In this document: piece by piece, positions 1 to 6,737 of the stretch | Position numbering within the stretch: position 1 is the first letter of the stretch | Layout of the letters: each line of letters begins with the position of its first letter | Assembly: GCA_021786555.1 (NCBI GenBank) | Contig: JAJYNB010000360.1 | Coordinates: forward strand, 1 to 15,868 | Origin: Bacillota bacterium | GTDB taxonomy: Bacteria > Bacillota > Desulfitobacteriia > Desulfitobacteriales > JAJXUE01 | Direction: 5' to 3' | Length of the DNA: 15,868 nt | Position numbers and translations under genes: made by a program | Notes under the pieces: model-generated | Databases searched by the model: none | What the model was told of the DNA's origin: nothing | What the model saw: the letters and a program-made list of their open reading frames with translations, nothing else

Positions 1-940
1 TCCAAGTCGCCGAGGGCGCTCCGTCCGCTGCCAGGGAAATCTCCGCCCCCAAGGATAACAGTTCCGGGATTGGGGCGATGCCGGAAGCCAGTTTCAGGTT
101 GGAGGAAGGGCAGTGGGCCACCCGGGTTTTGCTGTTGACCAGGATTTGCTTCTCCGCTTCGTCCAGCCAGATGCAGTGGGCCAGTATTAAGTTTGGTCCG
201 GTCAGGCCCAGCTTCTCCAGGCAAACTATATTACGCATGCCGCGGGTGCTTTCCACCACTTCAATTTCGCCCCGGTTTTCCGAGGCGTGGGTATGCACCA
301 GGGCCTTCTTTTCCTTCGCCAGGCGGGAAACCTCCCGCAGCAGATCGTCGGTGCAGGAAACCACAAAGCGGGGTGTAAAAGCAACTTCCAGCCGCCCGCC
401 CCCTGCGCCATTATACTTGTCATACAGGTCAACGCTTTCCTGCAGGGAGTTTGCTGTCTTTTCCTGCAGGGACGGGGGCACATCCCCGTTGGGGTCATCC
501 ATCATGCACTTTCCCGATACAGCCCGCAGGCCGCTGTCCAGGATCGCCTTAAACTCATGCTCGGTATGATGTACGGTTGCCATATCTACGATACTGGTGG
601 TTCCGCCCAGGAACAGTTCGCCGATGCCCAGCAGGGCCGAATCATAAAGGGACTCGGGGTCATGCGCACCTTCCAGGGGCCAGATCTTCAACTTCAGCCA
701 GTCCAGCAGTTCCAGATCGTCGGCCTGGCCCCGGAACAGGGTTTGACAGAGGTGAATGTGTGTTTGAATCAGACCGGGAATCAAAAGATCCCCGCGCAAG
801 TCGATAATCCGGTTCGCAGGCTGGTCAATCTTTCTCCCAACAGCGCCGATGCGTGAATCTTCTACCAGCAAATCGCCCCGGATAATGTCCCGCTGGGCAT
901 TCATGGTCACAATTGTGGCGTTTTTAAACAGGATGCGCAT
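1..940 (-). CDS. Amidohydrolase (COG0402, purine/aminohydrolase type), 3' end cut by window edge
   Basis: Reading the minus strand from ATG at 940 gives 313 codons without a stop up to the window edge. The family usually has about 440 residues, so roughly the last quarter is missing. Visible metal and active-site motifs are PGLIQTHIH (55-63; His61, His63), HTHASE (216-221), AHC (His255), HCPSSN (276-281) and AADGAPS with Asp306. These fit the AtzA/TrzN/SsnA/guanine-deaminase superfamily of zinc or iron hydrolytic deaminases. The stretch CQTLFRGQADD (65-75) is typical of members annotated as deoxyadenosine or chlorohydrolase-type deaminases. An AAGGGGG ribosome site lies 7 bases upstream. Its position downstream of a purine permease and xanthine dehydrogenase suggests deamination of a purine such as guanine, but the substrate cannot be read from sequence. 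Family call firm, substrate unsure. Confidence 0.9.
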   Translation of the reverse strand, partial: MRILFKNATIVTMNAQRDIIRGDLLVEDSRIGAVGRKIDQPANRIIDLRGDLLIPGLIQTHIHLCQTLFRGQADDLELLDWLKLKIWPLEGAHDPESLYDSALLGIGELFLGGTTSIVDMATVHHTEHEFKAILDSGLRAVSGKCMMDDPNGDVPPSLQEKTANSLQESVDLYDKYNGAGGGRLEVAFTPRFVVSCTDDLLREVSRLAKEKKALVHTHASENRGEIEVVESTRGMRNIVCLEKLGLTGPNLILAHCIWLDEAEKQILVNSKTRVAHCPSSNLKLASGIAPIPELLSLGAEISLAADGAPSATW

Positions 941-1160
941 TAGGCGGCCCCCTTTCAGCTTGAACCCGGCAAAGAGTCTTTTCCCGCCCCCATGCGGCAG
1001 GGAAGAAGACCGTTTGCTTCTTTCACCCTTCTTCTCCATAAAATTCTATATATCTCTCCCCGGGATCCGGCCTATTTTACGCCGGGTTGGCTCTCTCTAT
1101 GAGTTTTTCCTACAGGCTCAGGGTGTGTGCCGGATGCCGGCACACACCCTGAAACCTACC
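941..1160. other. Spacer between permease and amidohydrolase
   Basis: No plausible gene is seen. The spacer contains the perfect 16-bp hairpin listed separately at 1118-1152 and, next to the amidohydrolase start, its ribosome site. A TATATAGA-like stretch near 1045-1057 (minus strand) could be a -10 element, but I see no matching -35, so I do not call a promoter. Confidence 0.5.
1118..1152 (-). terminator. Perfect 16-bp stem-loop after the permease gene
   Basis: Arms TCAGGGTGTGTGCCGG (1118-1133) and CCGGCACACACCCTGA (1137-1152) are perfect complements around a 3-base loop. The hairpin starts 9 bases after the permease stop codon on the minus strand. There is no T-tract on either side, so it is not a textbook intrinsic terminator. 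It may act as an attenuator, as an mRNA 3'-end stabiliser, or as a protein-binding palindrome. The structure is certain and its role is inferred. Confidence 0.5.
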
Positions 1161-2504
1161 CTAGCCGATAATAAAGTGCAGAATAAATAAGATTGTAAGC
1201 ACGTAGGTGACGGGATTGTTCTCTTTGTGCCGTCCGGTCACCAGTTTGATTATAGTGTAGGACATAAAGCCAAAAGCCAGGCCCTGAGCAATGGAGAAAG
1301 TCAGTGGCATCATAATCACCGTCATGAAGGCGGGAAATGCTTCTGTAAAGTCGTTAAACTTGACATGCACGATCTCGCTCATCATCAGGGTACCCACCAG
1401 GATTAGCACCGGGGCCGTGGCCTGGGCGGGAATCAAGCCCACAAGAGGTGCAAAGATGATGGAAACGGCAAACAGCACGGCTACGGTGACAGCGGTCAGG
1501 CCGCTTTTACCCCCTTCGGCTACGCCTGAGGTGCTCTCAATATAGGAAGTTACAGTTGGAGTACCCATGATCGAGCCGAACATGGTGCCGATGGAATCAG
1601 CCATCAGAGCTCTGCCTGCTCTAGGCAGGTTGCCTTTTTCATCCAACAGTCCTGCTTTGCGTCCCACACCCAGGAGGGTGCCGATGTTGTCAAACATGTC
1701 CACAAAGGTGAAAGCAAAAAGTATTGAGATCAGGCCGTAGTCAAAGGCTCCTCTGATATTGAGTTGCAAGAAGGTTGGCGCCAGTTCTTTCAGCGGGTTG
1801 GTAGGAGCAACAATATCCGCCAATGATGTGGGCGGATGGGAAACTCCGGCAATCATGCTGACCACAGTGGTGGCCAGGATGCCAATCAACAGCCCGCCCT
1901 TAACCCGCTTGGCCATCATCCAGCCGGTCACAATCAGGCCGAAGACCGCGACCAGAACTCCAGGTGATTTCATGTTCCCCAGAGCAACAAAAGTGTCTTT
2001 GTCCCCCACCACAATGCCGGCGTTTTTCAGGCCGATAAAGGCGATGAACAAACCGATGCCTACCCCGATGGAGAGTCTCAAGACTTCGGGTACCCCTTCA
2101 ATAATCCATTCCCGCACTTTGGTCACAGTGAGCAGGAAAAAGACCAGGCCTGAGATAAACACCGCCCCCAGGGCTGTCTGCCACGGCAATTTCATGCCGA
2201 TGACCACCGCGTAGGTAAAAAAGGCGTTTAGTCCCATGCCCGGGGCCATGGCTATCGGATAATTGGCGTACAACCCCATTACAAGGGTGGCGAAGGCGGC
2301 CGAAATGGCCGTTGCCGCAAAGGTAGCATTTAGCGGCATGCCTGCGTCCTTCAGGATGCTGGGGTTAACAAACAGAATGTAGGCCATAGTGACAAAAGTG
2401 GTGACACCGGCGAGAATTTCCGTGCGCAGTGATGTGTTCAACTCTTTCAGGTGAAAGAACCGTTCCAGGACGCCTGGGTCCTTCTGGTTATGCATAGTTG
2501 ACAT
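1161..2504 (-). CDS. AzgA/PbuG-type guanine/hypoxanthine permease (NCS2 family)
   Basis: 447 residues from the ATG at 2504, chosen because AAAGGAGGG lies 6 bases upstream; an open frame extends further up but has no ribosome site. The protein is strongly hydrophobic throughout. It carries the family signatures TMAYILFVNP (39-48), MAPGMGLNAFFTY (86-98), FVDMFDNIGTLLGV (267-280) and GTPTVTSYIESTSG (314-327). These are the substrate-site segments of the AzgA branch of nucleobase-cation symporters, which take up guanine, hypoxanthine or adenine with protons. Length matches the family. It sits 195 bases downstream of the xanthine dehydrogenase genes on the same strand, so it probably supplies their substrate. 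Function firm; exact purine not determinable. Confidence 0.93.
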   Translation of the reverse strand: MSTMHNQKDPGVLERFFHLKELNTSLRTEILAGVTTFVTMAYILFVNPSILKDAGMPLNATFAATAISAAFATLVMGLYANYPIAMAPGMGLNAFFTYAVVIGMKLPWQTALGAVFISGLVFFLLTVTKVREWIIEGVPEVLRLSIGVGIGLFIAFIGLKNAGIVVGDKDTFVALGNMKSPGVLVAVFGLIVTGWMMAKRVKGGLLIGILATTVVSMIAGVSHPPTSLADIVAPTNPLKELAPTFLQLNIRGAFDYGLISILFAFTFVDMFDNIGTLLGVGRKAGLLDEKGNLPRAGRALMADSIGTMFGSIMGTPTVTSYIESTSGVAEGGKSGLTAVTVAVLFAVSIIFAPLVGLIPAQATAPVLILVGTLMMSEIVHVKFNDFTEAFPAFMTVIMMPLTFSIAQGLAFGFMSYTIIKLVTGRHKENNPVTYVLTILFILHFIIG

Positions 2505-2699
2505 GACTTCCCTCCTTTTGGTTTTCCCCATGTAGTCTCCGGCTCCCGGGCTTGTCCATGTGCAGCGTAGATTTTTTGGGAATTGCTGGGTCTGGGCGCC
2601 GGCCTCCGGCCTGACAGAGCAGGCCGCATTGGTGCAGTTAACTATCGGTGGACTTCTCACAATCAGGCCGCGGGCCCCCTAAGTCCTCCCTAATCTGCT
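2505..2699 (-). other. Leader of the permease gene with a small hairpin
   Basis: 195 bases separate the xanthine dehydrogenase C-domain gene from the permease start. A hairpin with 7-bp arms CGGCCTG/CAGGCCG and a 6-base loop lies at 2607-2626. I compared the leader with the purine riboswitch consensus and found none of its conserved loops. The permease reading frame stays open upstream through this leader, but the translation shows no family similarity. Confidence 0.4.
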
Positions 2700-3710
2700 T
2701 TAGCCACCACTCCCTCCTCTCTGCTTCTCAGCCAGGGCCGCCAGGATTTTCTCCGGTGTGGCCGGCAAAGATGTAATTCTCACTCCTACGGCAGCATCGA
2801 TGGCATTGATTATAGCCGCGATGGTAGGCAGCATGGCAGGTTCGCCCAGCCCCTTGGCGCCGTATGGACCGGTGTCCTCCGGTTCTTCGACAATCATGCT
2901 CTCTATTTCAGGCACATCCAGGGCCGTAGGAATCAAATATCTGGCGAAGGCCGGGTTCTTGATCCTGCCCTCTGCCAACTCCACCTCTTCCAGCAGGGCA
3001 TAGCCCACTCCCTGGGCCACTCCTCCGGCAATCTGCCCTTCCACCTGGGTCAGGTTCACGGCCCTGCCCAAGTCATGGGCCGCAGCAATCTTTAACACCC
3101 GCACCGTTCCCGTGTCCGTATCGACTTCCACCTCAGCTGCCTGGCAGCCGAAAGCGTAGGGCCAGTAGGGCGCCCCTTGACCGTTTTCCAGGTTGACCGC
3201 AGTGGTTTGAGCAGTAAAGCTTGAGGCGCTGATAAACCGTTCGCCGTGCAGCAGGCGGGCCTCCCAGGCCAGCTCGGACAGGGGCATGCTGCGGGATGGG
3301 TCTCCCCTCACCCCTATCATCCCATCCTTAAGTTCAATTCCCTCAGGAGATGGGCAGGAAAATTTGCGAGCCCCAAATTCCTGCAGGCGAAGTTTGGCCT
3401 GCCGCACTGCCTTCAGCACAGCATTTCCTGTGTTGTAGGTCTGGCGGGTCGCGGCCGTAGTACCCGAGTCAGGGGTAACGTCTGTGTCCCCGCTGCAAAC
3501 CAGAATATCTTCCGGTCTAAGCCCCAGTTCTTCCGCCGCAATCTGGGCAAAGACAGTGCTGCTCCCCTGTCCCACGTCCACAGCCCCGGTAAGTACAGCA
3601 GCCGTACCGTCATCATGGATTTCCACAAAGGCGCTGGAAACGTCGGGAAAACCGTTGCCGTAACCCGTACCGTACCAAGTACAGCCGAGACCTGTCCCGC
3701 GTTTTTTCAT
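2700..3710 (-). CDS. Xanthine dehydrogenase-family molybdopterin subunit, C-terminal half (MoCoBD_2)
   Basis: 336 residues covering the second molybdopterin-binding domain of a xanthine dehydrogenase/aldehyde oxidase large subunit. Visible motifs are GCTWYGTGYGNG (9-20), VDVGQGSSTVFAQ (44-56), TTAATRQTYNTGNAV (84-98) and GAKGLGEPA (284-292). Glu290 in the last motif matches the catalytic base of the family. It normally forms one ~760-residue chain with the domain encoded just upstream. Here it starts with its own ATG, overlapping the previous stop by four bases (ATGA), with AGGAGGAGG 7 bases before the ATG. The two products together are 758 residues, a full-length subunit. No key residue is missing, so I read this as a working two-piece subunit rather than a decayed gene. 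It is probably translationally coupled to its neighbour. Confidence 0.9.
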   Translation of the reverse strand: MKKRGTGLGCTWYGTGYGNGFPDVSSAFVEIHDDGTAAVLTGAVDVGQGSSTVFAQIAAEELGLRPEDILVCSGDTDVTPDSGTTAATRQTYNTGNAVLKAVRQAKLRLQEFGARKFSCPSPEGIELKDGMIGVRGDPSRSMPLSELAWEARLLHGERFISASSFTAQTTAVNLENGQGAPYWPYAFGCQAAEVEVDTDTGTVRVLKIAAAHDLGRAVNLTQVEGQIAGGVAQGVGYALLEEVELAEGRIKNPAFARYLIPTALDVPEIESMIVEEPEDTGPYGAKGLGEPAMLPTIAAIINAIDAAVGVRITSLPATPEKILAALAEKQRGGSGG

Positions 3711-4975
3711 TCCTTATCCTCCTCCTGCCGGAGAAACGGAGCAACCTTTTGCAGGCACTCCTCCAGGCCGACGCTGCCGCTGAGCAACTGGCCCGTCGCC
3801 GTTACGCTGCCGGTGCGAAATATGTTGCGCAAGCGAATTTCCAAGGGTGAGAGGCCCAATTCTTGCGCCAGGATATCCATCTGGCTTTCATAGGCCAGCA
3901 CGGGCTGGGCGGCGCCGAAGCCGCGCATGGCCCCGGTCCAGGGATTGTTGGTAAATACGGCATAGCTGTCAACCCGCAGGTGGGGAATCTCATAAGGTCC
4001 CGTAGCATGGATGGCCGCCTTGCGCAGGATGTTGGGGCTCCAGGAGGCATAGGCCCCCGCATCGCCCACGATTCTGGCCTCCAGAGCCACCAGTTTCCCC
4101 TGTCTGGTCGCCCCGGTCTTATAGTGCATGGACATGGGGTGCCGCTTGCAGTGGGAATAAAAGGACTCTTCCCTGCTGTTTTCCATTTTCACCGGCCGCA
4201 AGGTCTTATAGGCCAACATGGCCGCAATGAGCTGCAGGGAAATGTCCTCCCTGCCTCCGAAAGAACCGCCTATGCTTAGGGTTTTCACCTGAACCCGACT
4301 CACTTTTATCCCCAGGGCGTGAGCAATTTCTCCCCGGTCGTAATGGGGGTATTGTGTCGATACCTGGATCACAAGATTTCCTCTGGCGTCTACATGGGCC
4401 AGGACCGCTTCCGGTTGCAGAAAAGCGTGGTCAACCATTTGGGTGCTGTAGTCCCGCTCCACCACCACATCAGCGATCTCCCAGCCCTTGTTAAGATCAC
4501 CCTTCACCACAGGCAGGTGGTAGAAAACATTGGATAGGCCGTGGACTTCGGGATGAAGCGGTGACGCACCGGGACGCATGGCTTCCTCCGTGTCGAACAG
4601 GGCCGGCAGAGGCTCATACTCAATTTCCACCAACCCGGCTGCCTCCCGCGCGAGTTCCAGACTCTCGGCCCCAACAGCCAGCAGCGGGTCCCCCACCATA
4701 CGGATGTGCTCCGCAACCAGCACAGGCTGGTCCCGGTAGAGCACGCCGTGGCTGTTACGGGGCACATCAGCGGCCGTAAGCACTGCCGCCACCCCGGGCA
4801 ATTCCCGGGCCTTGCGCACATCCATGCTGAGAATCCTGGCGTGGGAATGGGGACTGCGCAGCACAACCCCGTAAATCTGACCGGGCAGGTTCAAGTCGGC
4901 AGGATACTGGGCTTGACCGAACACCTTGCCCCAGGCATCTTCACGTACCACGCGGCTGCCTATTACGCTGGTCAT
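3707..4975 (-). CDS. Xanthine dehydrogenase-family molybdopterin subunit, N-terminal half (hammerhead + MoCoBD_1)
   Basis: 422 residues. Residues 1-125 form the a/b-hammerhead domain (KVFGQAQYPADL at 17-28, SPHSHARIL at 41-49). The rest is the first molybdopterin-binding domain with HAFLQPEAV (183-191), GGSFGGRED (236-244) and AMRGFGAAQP (349-358). Glu243 corresponds to the substrate-site Glu that follows GGFGGK in xanthine dehydrogenases. The protein ends with VGLEECLQKVAPFLRQEEDKE, just where full-length relatives pass into the second molybdopterin domain. The start ATG overlaps the stop of the [2Fe-2S] gene by four bases (ATGA). In a purine-permease operon behind a guanine riboswitch, hypoxanthine/xanthine hydroxylation is the best guess. 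Other members of this superfamily act on nicotinate, aldehydes or CO. Confidence 0.9.
   Translation of the reverse strand: MTSVIGSRVVREDAWGKVFGQAQYPADLNLPGQIYGVVLRSPHSHARILSMDVRKARELPGVAAVLTAADVPRNSHGVLYRDQPVLVAEHIRMVGDPLLAVGAESLELAREAAGLVEIEYEPLPALFDTEEAMRPGASPLHPEVHGLSNVFYHLPVVKGDLNKGWEIADVVVERDYSTQMVDHAFLQPEAVLAHVDARGNLVIQVSTQYPHYDRGEIAHALGIKVSRVQVKTLSIGGSFGGREDISLQLIAAMLAYKTLRPVKMENSREESFYSHCKRHPMSMHYKTGATRQGKLVALEARIVGDAGAYASWSPNILRKAAIHATGPYEIPHLRVDSYAVFTNNPWTGAMRGFGAAQPVLAYESQMDILAQELGLSPLEIRLRNIFRTGSVTATGQLLSGSVGLEECLQKVAPFLRQEEDKE
3718..3726 (-). promoter_or_regulatory. Internal ribosome binding site for the split molybdopterin C-domain
   Basis: AGGAGGAGG on the minus strand lies 7 bases before the ATG at 3710. 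It is embedded in codons for Gln-Glu-Glu at the end of the upstream gene. An optimal site at this exact spot argues that the second half is translated on its own and is not a sequencing frameshift. Confidence 0.8.
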
Positions 4976-5442
4976 GTCCCTGTCACCTCCCTGGCTGCCC
5001 TTTGGACCGCCCGCAGGATCTTGTCATAACCGGTACAGCGGCAGAGATTGCCCGACATGGCCGCGCCGATCTCCTGTGGCGATGGGTCGGGGTTTTTGTC
5101 CAGCAAGGCCTTGGCCGCAAGGACCATGCCGGGAGTGCAGTAACCGCATTGGACCGCCCCTTCCTCTACAAAGGCCCGCTGCACCGGATGAGGTCTGATA
5201 CGGTTCCCCACCCCTTCGATGGTTGTGATGTCGCGGCCGTGGGCCTGGATTGCCAGCACCACACAGGAATTGATTGTCCGGCCGTCCATAATTACAGTGC
5301 AGGCCCCGCATTCACCCTCGCCGCACCCTTCCTTTGTCCCTGTGAGGCCCAGGCGCTGGCGCAAGACATCAATCAGGCGTTCGCCCGGTTCTATCTTAAG
5401 CATGCAAGCTTTTCCGTTTACCGTTAACTCCAGTTCAACCAC
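4972..5442 (-). CDS. Xanthine dehydrogenase-family 2x[2Fe-2S] subunit
   Basis: 156 residues from GTG at 5442, chosen because a GGAGGGGAGGG ribosome site ends 8 bases upstream; a longer frame up to 5484 exists but runs into the FAD gene. The N-terminal plant-type ferredoxin fold has Cys40, Cys45, Cys48 and Cys60 (CGEGECGAC...C). The C-terminal four-helix domain has Cys99 and Cys102 (CGYC) and Cys134 and Cys136 (CRC). This is the full ligand set for both clusters, which pass electrons from the molybdenum site to FAD. The start overlaps the FAD gene's end by 8 bases and the stop overlaps the molybdopterin gene's start by 4, so the subunits are tightly coupled. Length is normal. Confidence 0.95.
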   Translation of the reverse strand: MVELELTVNGKACMLKIEPGERLIDVLRQRLGLTGTKEGCGEGECGACTVIMDGRTINSCVVLAIQAHGRDITTIEGVGNRIRPHPVQRAFVEEGAVQCGYCTPGMVLAAKALLDKNPDPSPQEIGAAMSGNLCRCTGYDKILRAVQRAAREVTGT

Positions 5443-6277
5443 AGGCAGTACCCTCCCCTCCTGCGAGAGAAGCCCAGGCTTCACGCATCACGCCCGAGAC
5501 CGCGACCCGTTTGTAGGGAGCCGACGCCCGGCTGCCCAGGGCTGAGGCCACCACCTGCTGAGCGGCAGCAGCAGCATCTTCCAGCCAGGCCTCATTCATT
5601 TCCCGTCCTTGCAGCATTTCCGCTAAAGCCTCACTGAGGAAAGGTCGTTCTCCGACAGCCCCCAGGGCCACCCTGACTCGCTTTGCCTGGTTGCCTTCCC
5701 TTTCCACGGCCAGGGCCACGCTGAGCCTGGCGATGGCCAGAGCCCTGCGCCTGCCCAGCTTGGCGAAGCCGCTTTTCCAACCTTGGTCCGGAATACGAAA
5801 TCCCCTGATCAAGGTCCCCACTTCCAGGAGCGGGCGCCGGCTCAGCAATTCAGCCAAAGGCACTGTTTCTTCCCCCCGGCGGGAGACCAGGCGGACCAGG
5901 GCCCCCAGGGCCAATAGTGGAGGGAGACCGTCAGCGGCAGGGGAACAGTTGGCTAGATTGCCGCCTAGAGTGGCCTGGTTGCGGATTTGGGGCGAACCCA
6001 TACTCTGGCAGGCCAGCCACAACGCGTTAGCCTTGGCCCGGGCCAGTTCCGACCCGCCCAGTTCGGCGAAGGTCAGCATACTGCCTATCTCCAGGCAGCC
6101 GCCCGCCGCAGTAAGATATTTTAACTCGGTAACCCGGCTCAGGTCCACCAGTACTTGCGGTTTGGCTTTTCCCTCCCTCAGCTGCAGCACCAGGTCGGTT
6201 CCCCCAGCTAAGAAACATGTGTCCAGGCCAGACCGTTCTACTGCTTCCGTTAGATTTTGCGGTTGAAAAAACTCCAT
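5435..6277 (-). CDS. Xanthine dehydrogenase-family FAD-binding subunit
   Basis: 280 residues of the CoxM/XdhB type. FAD-binding motifs AGGTDLV (24-30) and ATLGGNLANCSPAADG (102-117) are intact. The domain passes electrons from the [2Fe-2S] clusters to NAD or another carrier. There is no cysteine between about residues 120 and 155. It therefore lacks the extra [4Fe-4S] insertion that marks the flavin subunit of 4-hydroxybenzoyl-CoA reductase, which argues for a purine-type enzyme despite the aromatic genes further along. The ATG at 6277 follows a purine-rich GGAGGGGGAAAGG stretch. It is the first gene after the guanine riboswitch and terminator, with the terminator's last T 35 bases upstream of the start. 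Confidence 0.94.
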   Translation of the reverse strand: MEFFQPQNLTEAVERSGLDTCFLAGGTDLVLQLREGKAKPQVLVDLSRVTELKYLTAAGGCLEIGSMLTFAELGGSELARAKANALWLACQSMGSPQIRNQATLGGNLANCSPAADGLPPLLALGALVRLVSRRGEETVPLAELLSRRPLLEVGTLIRGFRIPDQGWKSGFAKLGRRRALAIARLSVALAVEREGNQAKRVRVALGAVGERPFLSEALAEMLQGREMNEAWLEDAAAAAQQVVASALGSRASAPYKRVAVSGVMREAWASLAGGEGTACG

Positions 6278-6312
6278 ACCTTTCCCCCTCCCCGGCAGCC
6301 TAACTGCACAAC

Positions 6313-6384
6313 AAAAAACCGGATGCCTGCAAACGACAAAAGAGTATTACACTCCCATAGTCGGATAATTTGCGGTCATCCGGT
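6313..6384 (-). terminator. Riboswitch-controlled intrinsic terminator (expression platform)
   Basis: On the minus strand, ACCGGATGACCGCAAA (6384-6369) can pair with TTTGCAGGCATCCGGT (6333-6318) at 14 of 16 positions. A run of six T (6318-6313) follows at once. The 5' arm is the same sequence that forms the 5' strand of P3 and loop L3 in the aptamer. Terminator and ligand-bound aptamer are thus mutually exclusive, which predicts that ligand turns transcription ON. A second weak hairpin, GAGTG-TAA-TACTC followed by TTTT (6354-6338), competes with P1 in the same sense. Confidence 0.75.
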
Positions 6385-6422
6385 AGACACTCTCGGCCCA
6401 ATTGCCAAGGATATATGGTACC
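6351..6422 (-). ncRNA. Purine (guanine-class) riboswitch aptamer
   Basis: The minus-strand RNA matches the purine aptamer of the Bacillus subtilis xpt type. P1 is partly paired (ACCAT with ATGGG). P2 is CTTGG/CCGAG with a loop ending in TTGGG. J2/3 is GTGTCTACC, keeping the ligand-site U47, U51 and A52 equivalents. P3 is CGGATGA/TTATCCG (7 bp) closed by the consensus loop CCGCAAA. The L2 GG and L3 CC needed for the kissing contact are both there. J3/1 reads GACTATGGG; the C at 6360 occupies the position that sets specificity and indicates guanine (or hypoxanthine/xanthine) rather than adenine. It sits directly upstream of the xanthine dehydrogenase operon. Confidence 0.92.
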
Positions 6423-6585
6423 TAATTAAGTCCTGGAGACGTGACGGCAGTTTCACTACCGATGTTCCAGTTTGATTATGAACTTTTATAAGCAAATTAT
6501 TCGACGTCGGCATTCAAATTCCTCTTAAAAAAGATACTGAATTGTTAGTGTATTTAGACCAGTTGTAAAAAAACATATATCTCCA
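6423..6585. other. AT-rich intergenic stretch, probable promoter region of the purine operon
   Basis: No gene is seen. A promoter for the riboswitch transcript should lie here on the minus strand. A TATAAA (6491-6486) is present, but the nearest TTGAAT lies 21 bases upstream of it, too far for a standard sigma-70 spacing, so no promoter is called. Confidence 0.4.
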
Positions 6586-6668
6586 ATTTCCCGCCGGTGG
6601 AAGATCTGTCCCTGGAGGGAAGGGAGAAGTTGGTGGTCCAGCAGCCGAATCTAAAACGGGACCAATAG
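6586..6668 (+). pseudogene. Vestigial 3' end of an unidentified coding sequence
   Basis: The plus strand from about 6586 reads FPPVEDLSLEGREKLVVQQ and ends with PNLKRDQ and TAG at 6666-6668. This charged, helix-like stretch looks like the natural C-terminus of a protein. It has no start codon or ribosome site, and the frame is closed by TAG about 40 bases upstream. The bidirectional terminator begins 4 bases after the stop, as expected for the end of a real gene. I do not recognise the family. It is probably the remnant of a gene whose front was deleted, or it could be chance. Confidence 0.35.
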
Positions 6669-6671
6669 GTC

Positions 6672-6704
6672 AAAAAATGGCTGCTTGACAAGCAGCCATT
6701 TTTT
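6672..6704. terminator. Bidirectional intrinsic terminator
   Basis: A6-TGGCTGCTT-GAC-AAGCAGCCA-T6: a perfect 9-bp stem with a 3-base loop flanked by six A and six T, so it works on both strands. On the minus strand it closes the FAH/SDR transcript and insulates the riboswitch operon from read-through. On the plus strand it follows the vestigial coding end. Confidence 0.92.
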
Positions 6705-6737
6705 AAGAGACTACGGGAGAACCCAAGAAAAATCCTG

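Noticed and set aside
2505..2699. A second purine or molybdenum-cofactor riboswitch in front of the permease
   Set aside because: None of the conserved purine-aptamer loops are present, and the only clear structure is a 7-bp hairpin.
3707..3716. Programmed -1 frameshift at the A AAA AAC run joining the two molybdopterin halves
   Set aside because: The upstream frame reaches its TGA stop before the slippery run, so ribosomes cannot slip there in frame; a dedicated ribosome site explains the second start better.
2700..6277. Molybdenum hydroxylase as 4-hydroxybenzoyl-CoA reductase, given the aromatic genes nearby
   Set aside because: The flavin subunit lacks the cysteine-containing insertion for the extra [4Fe-4S] cluster, and the operon carries a guanine riboswitch and a purine permease.
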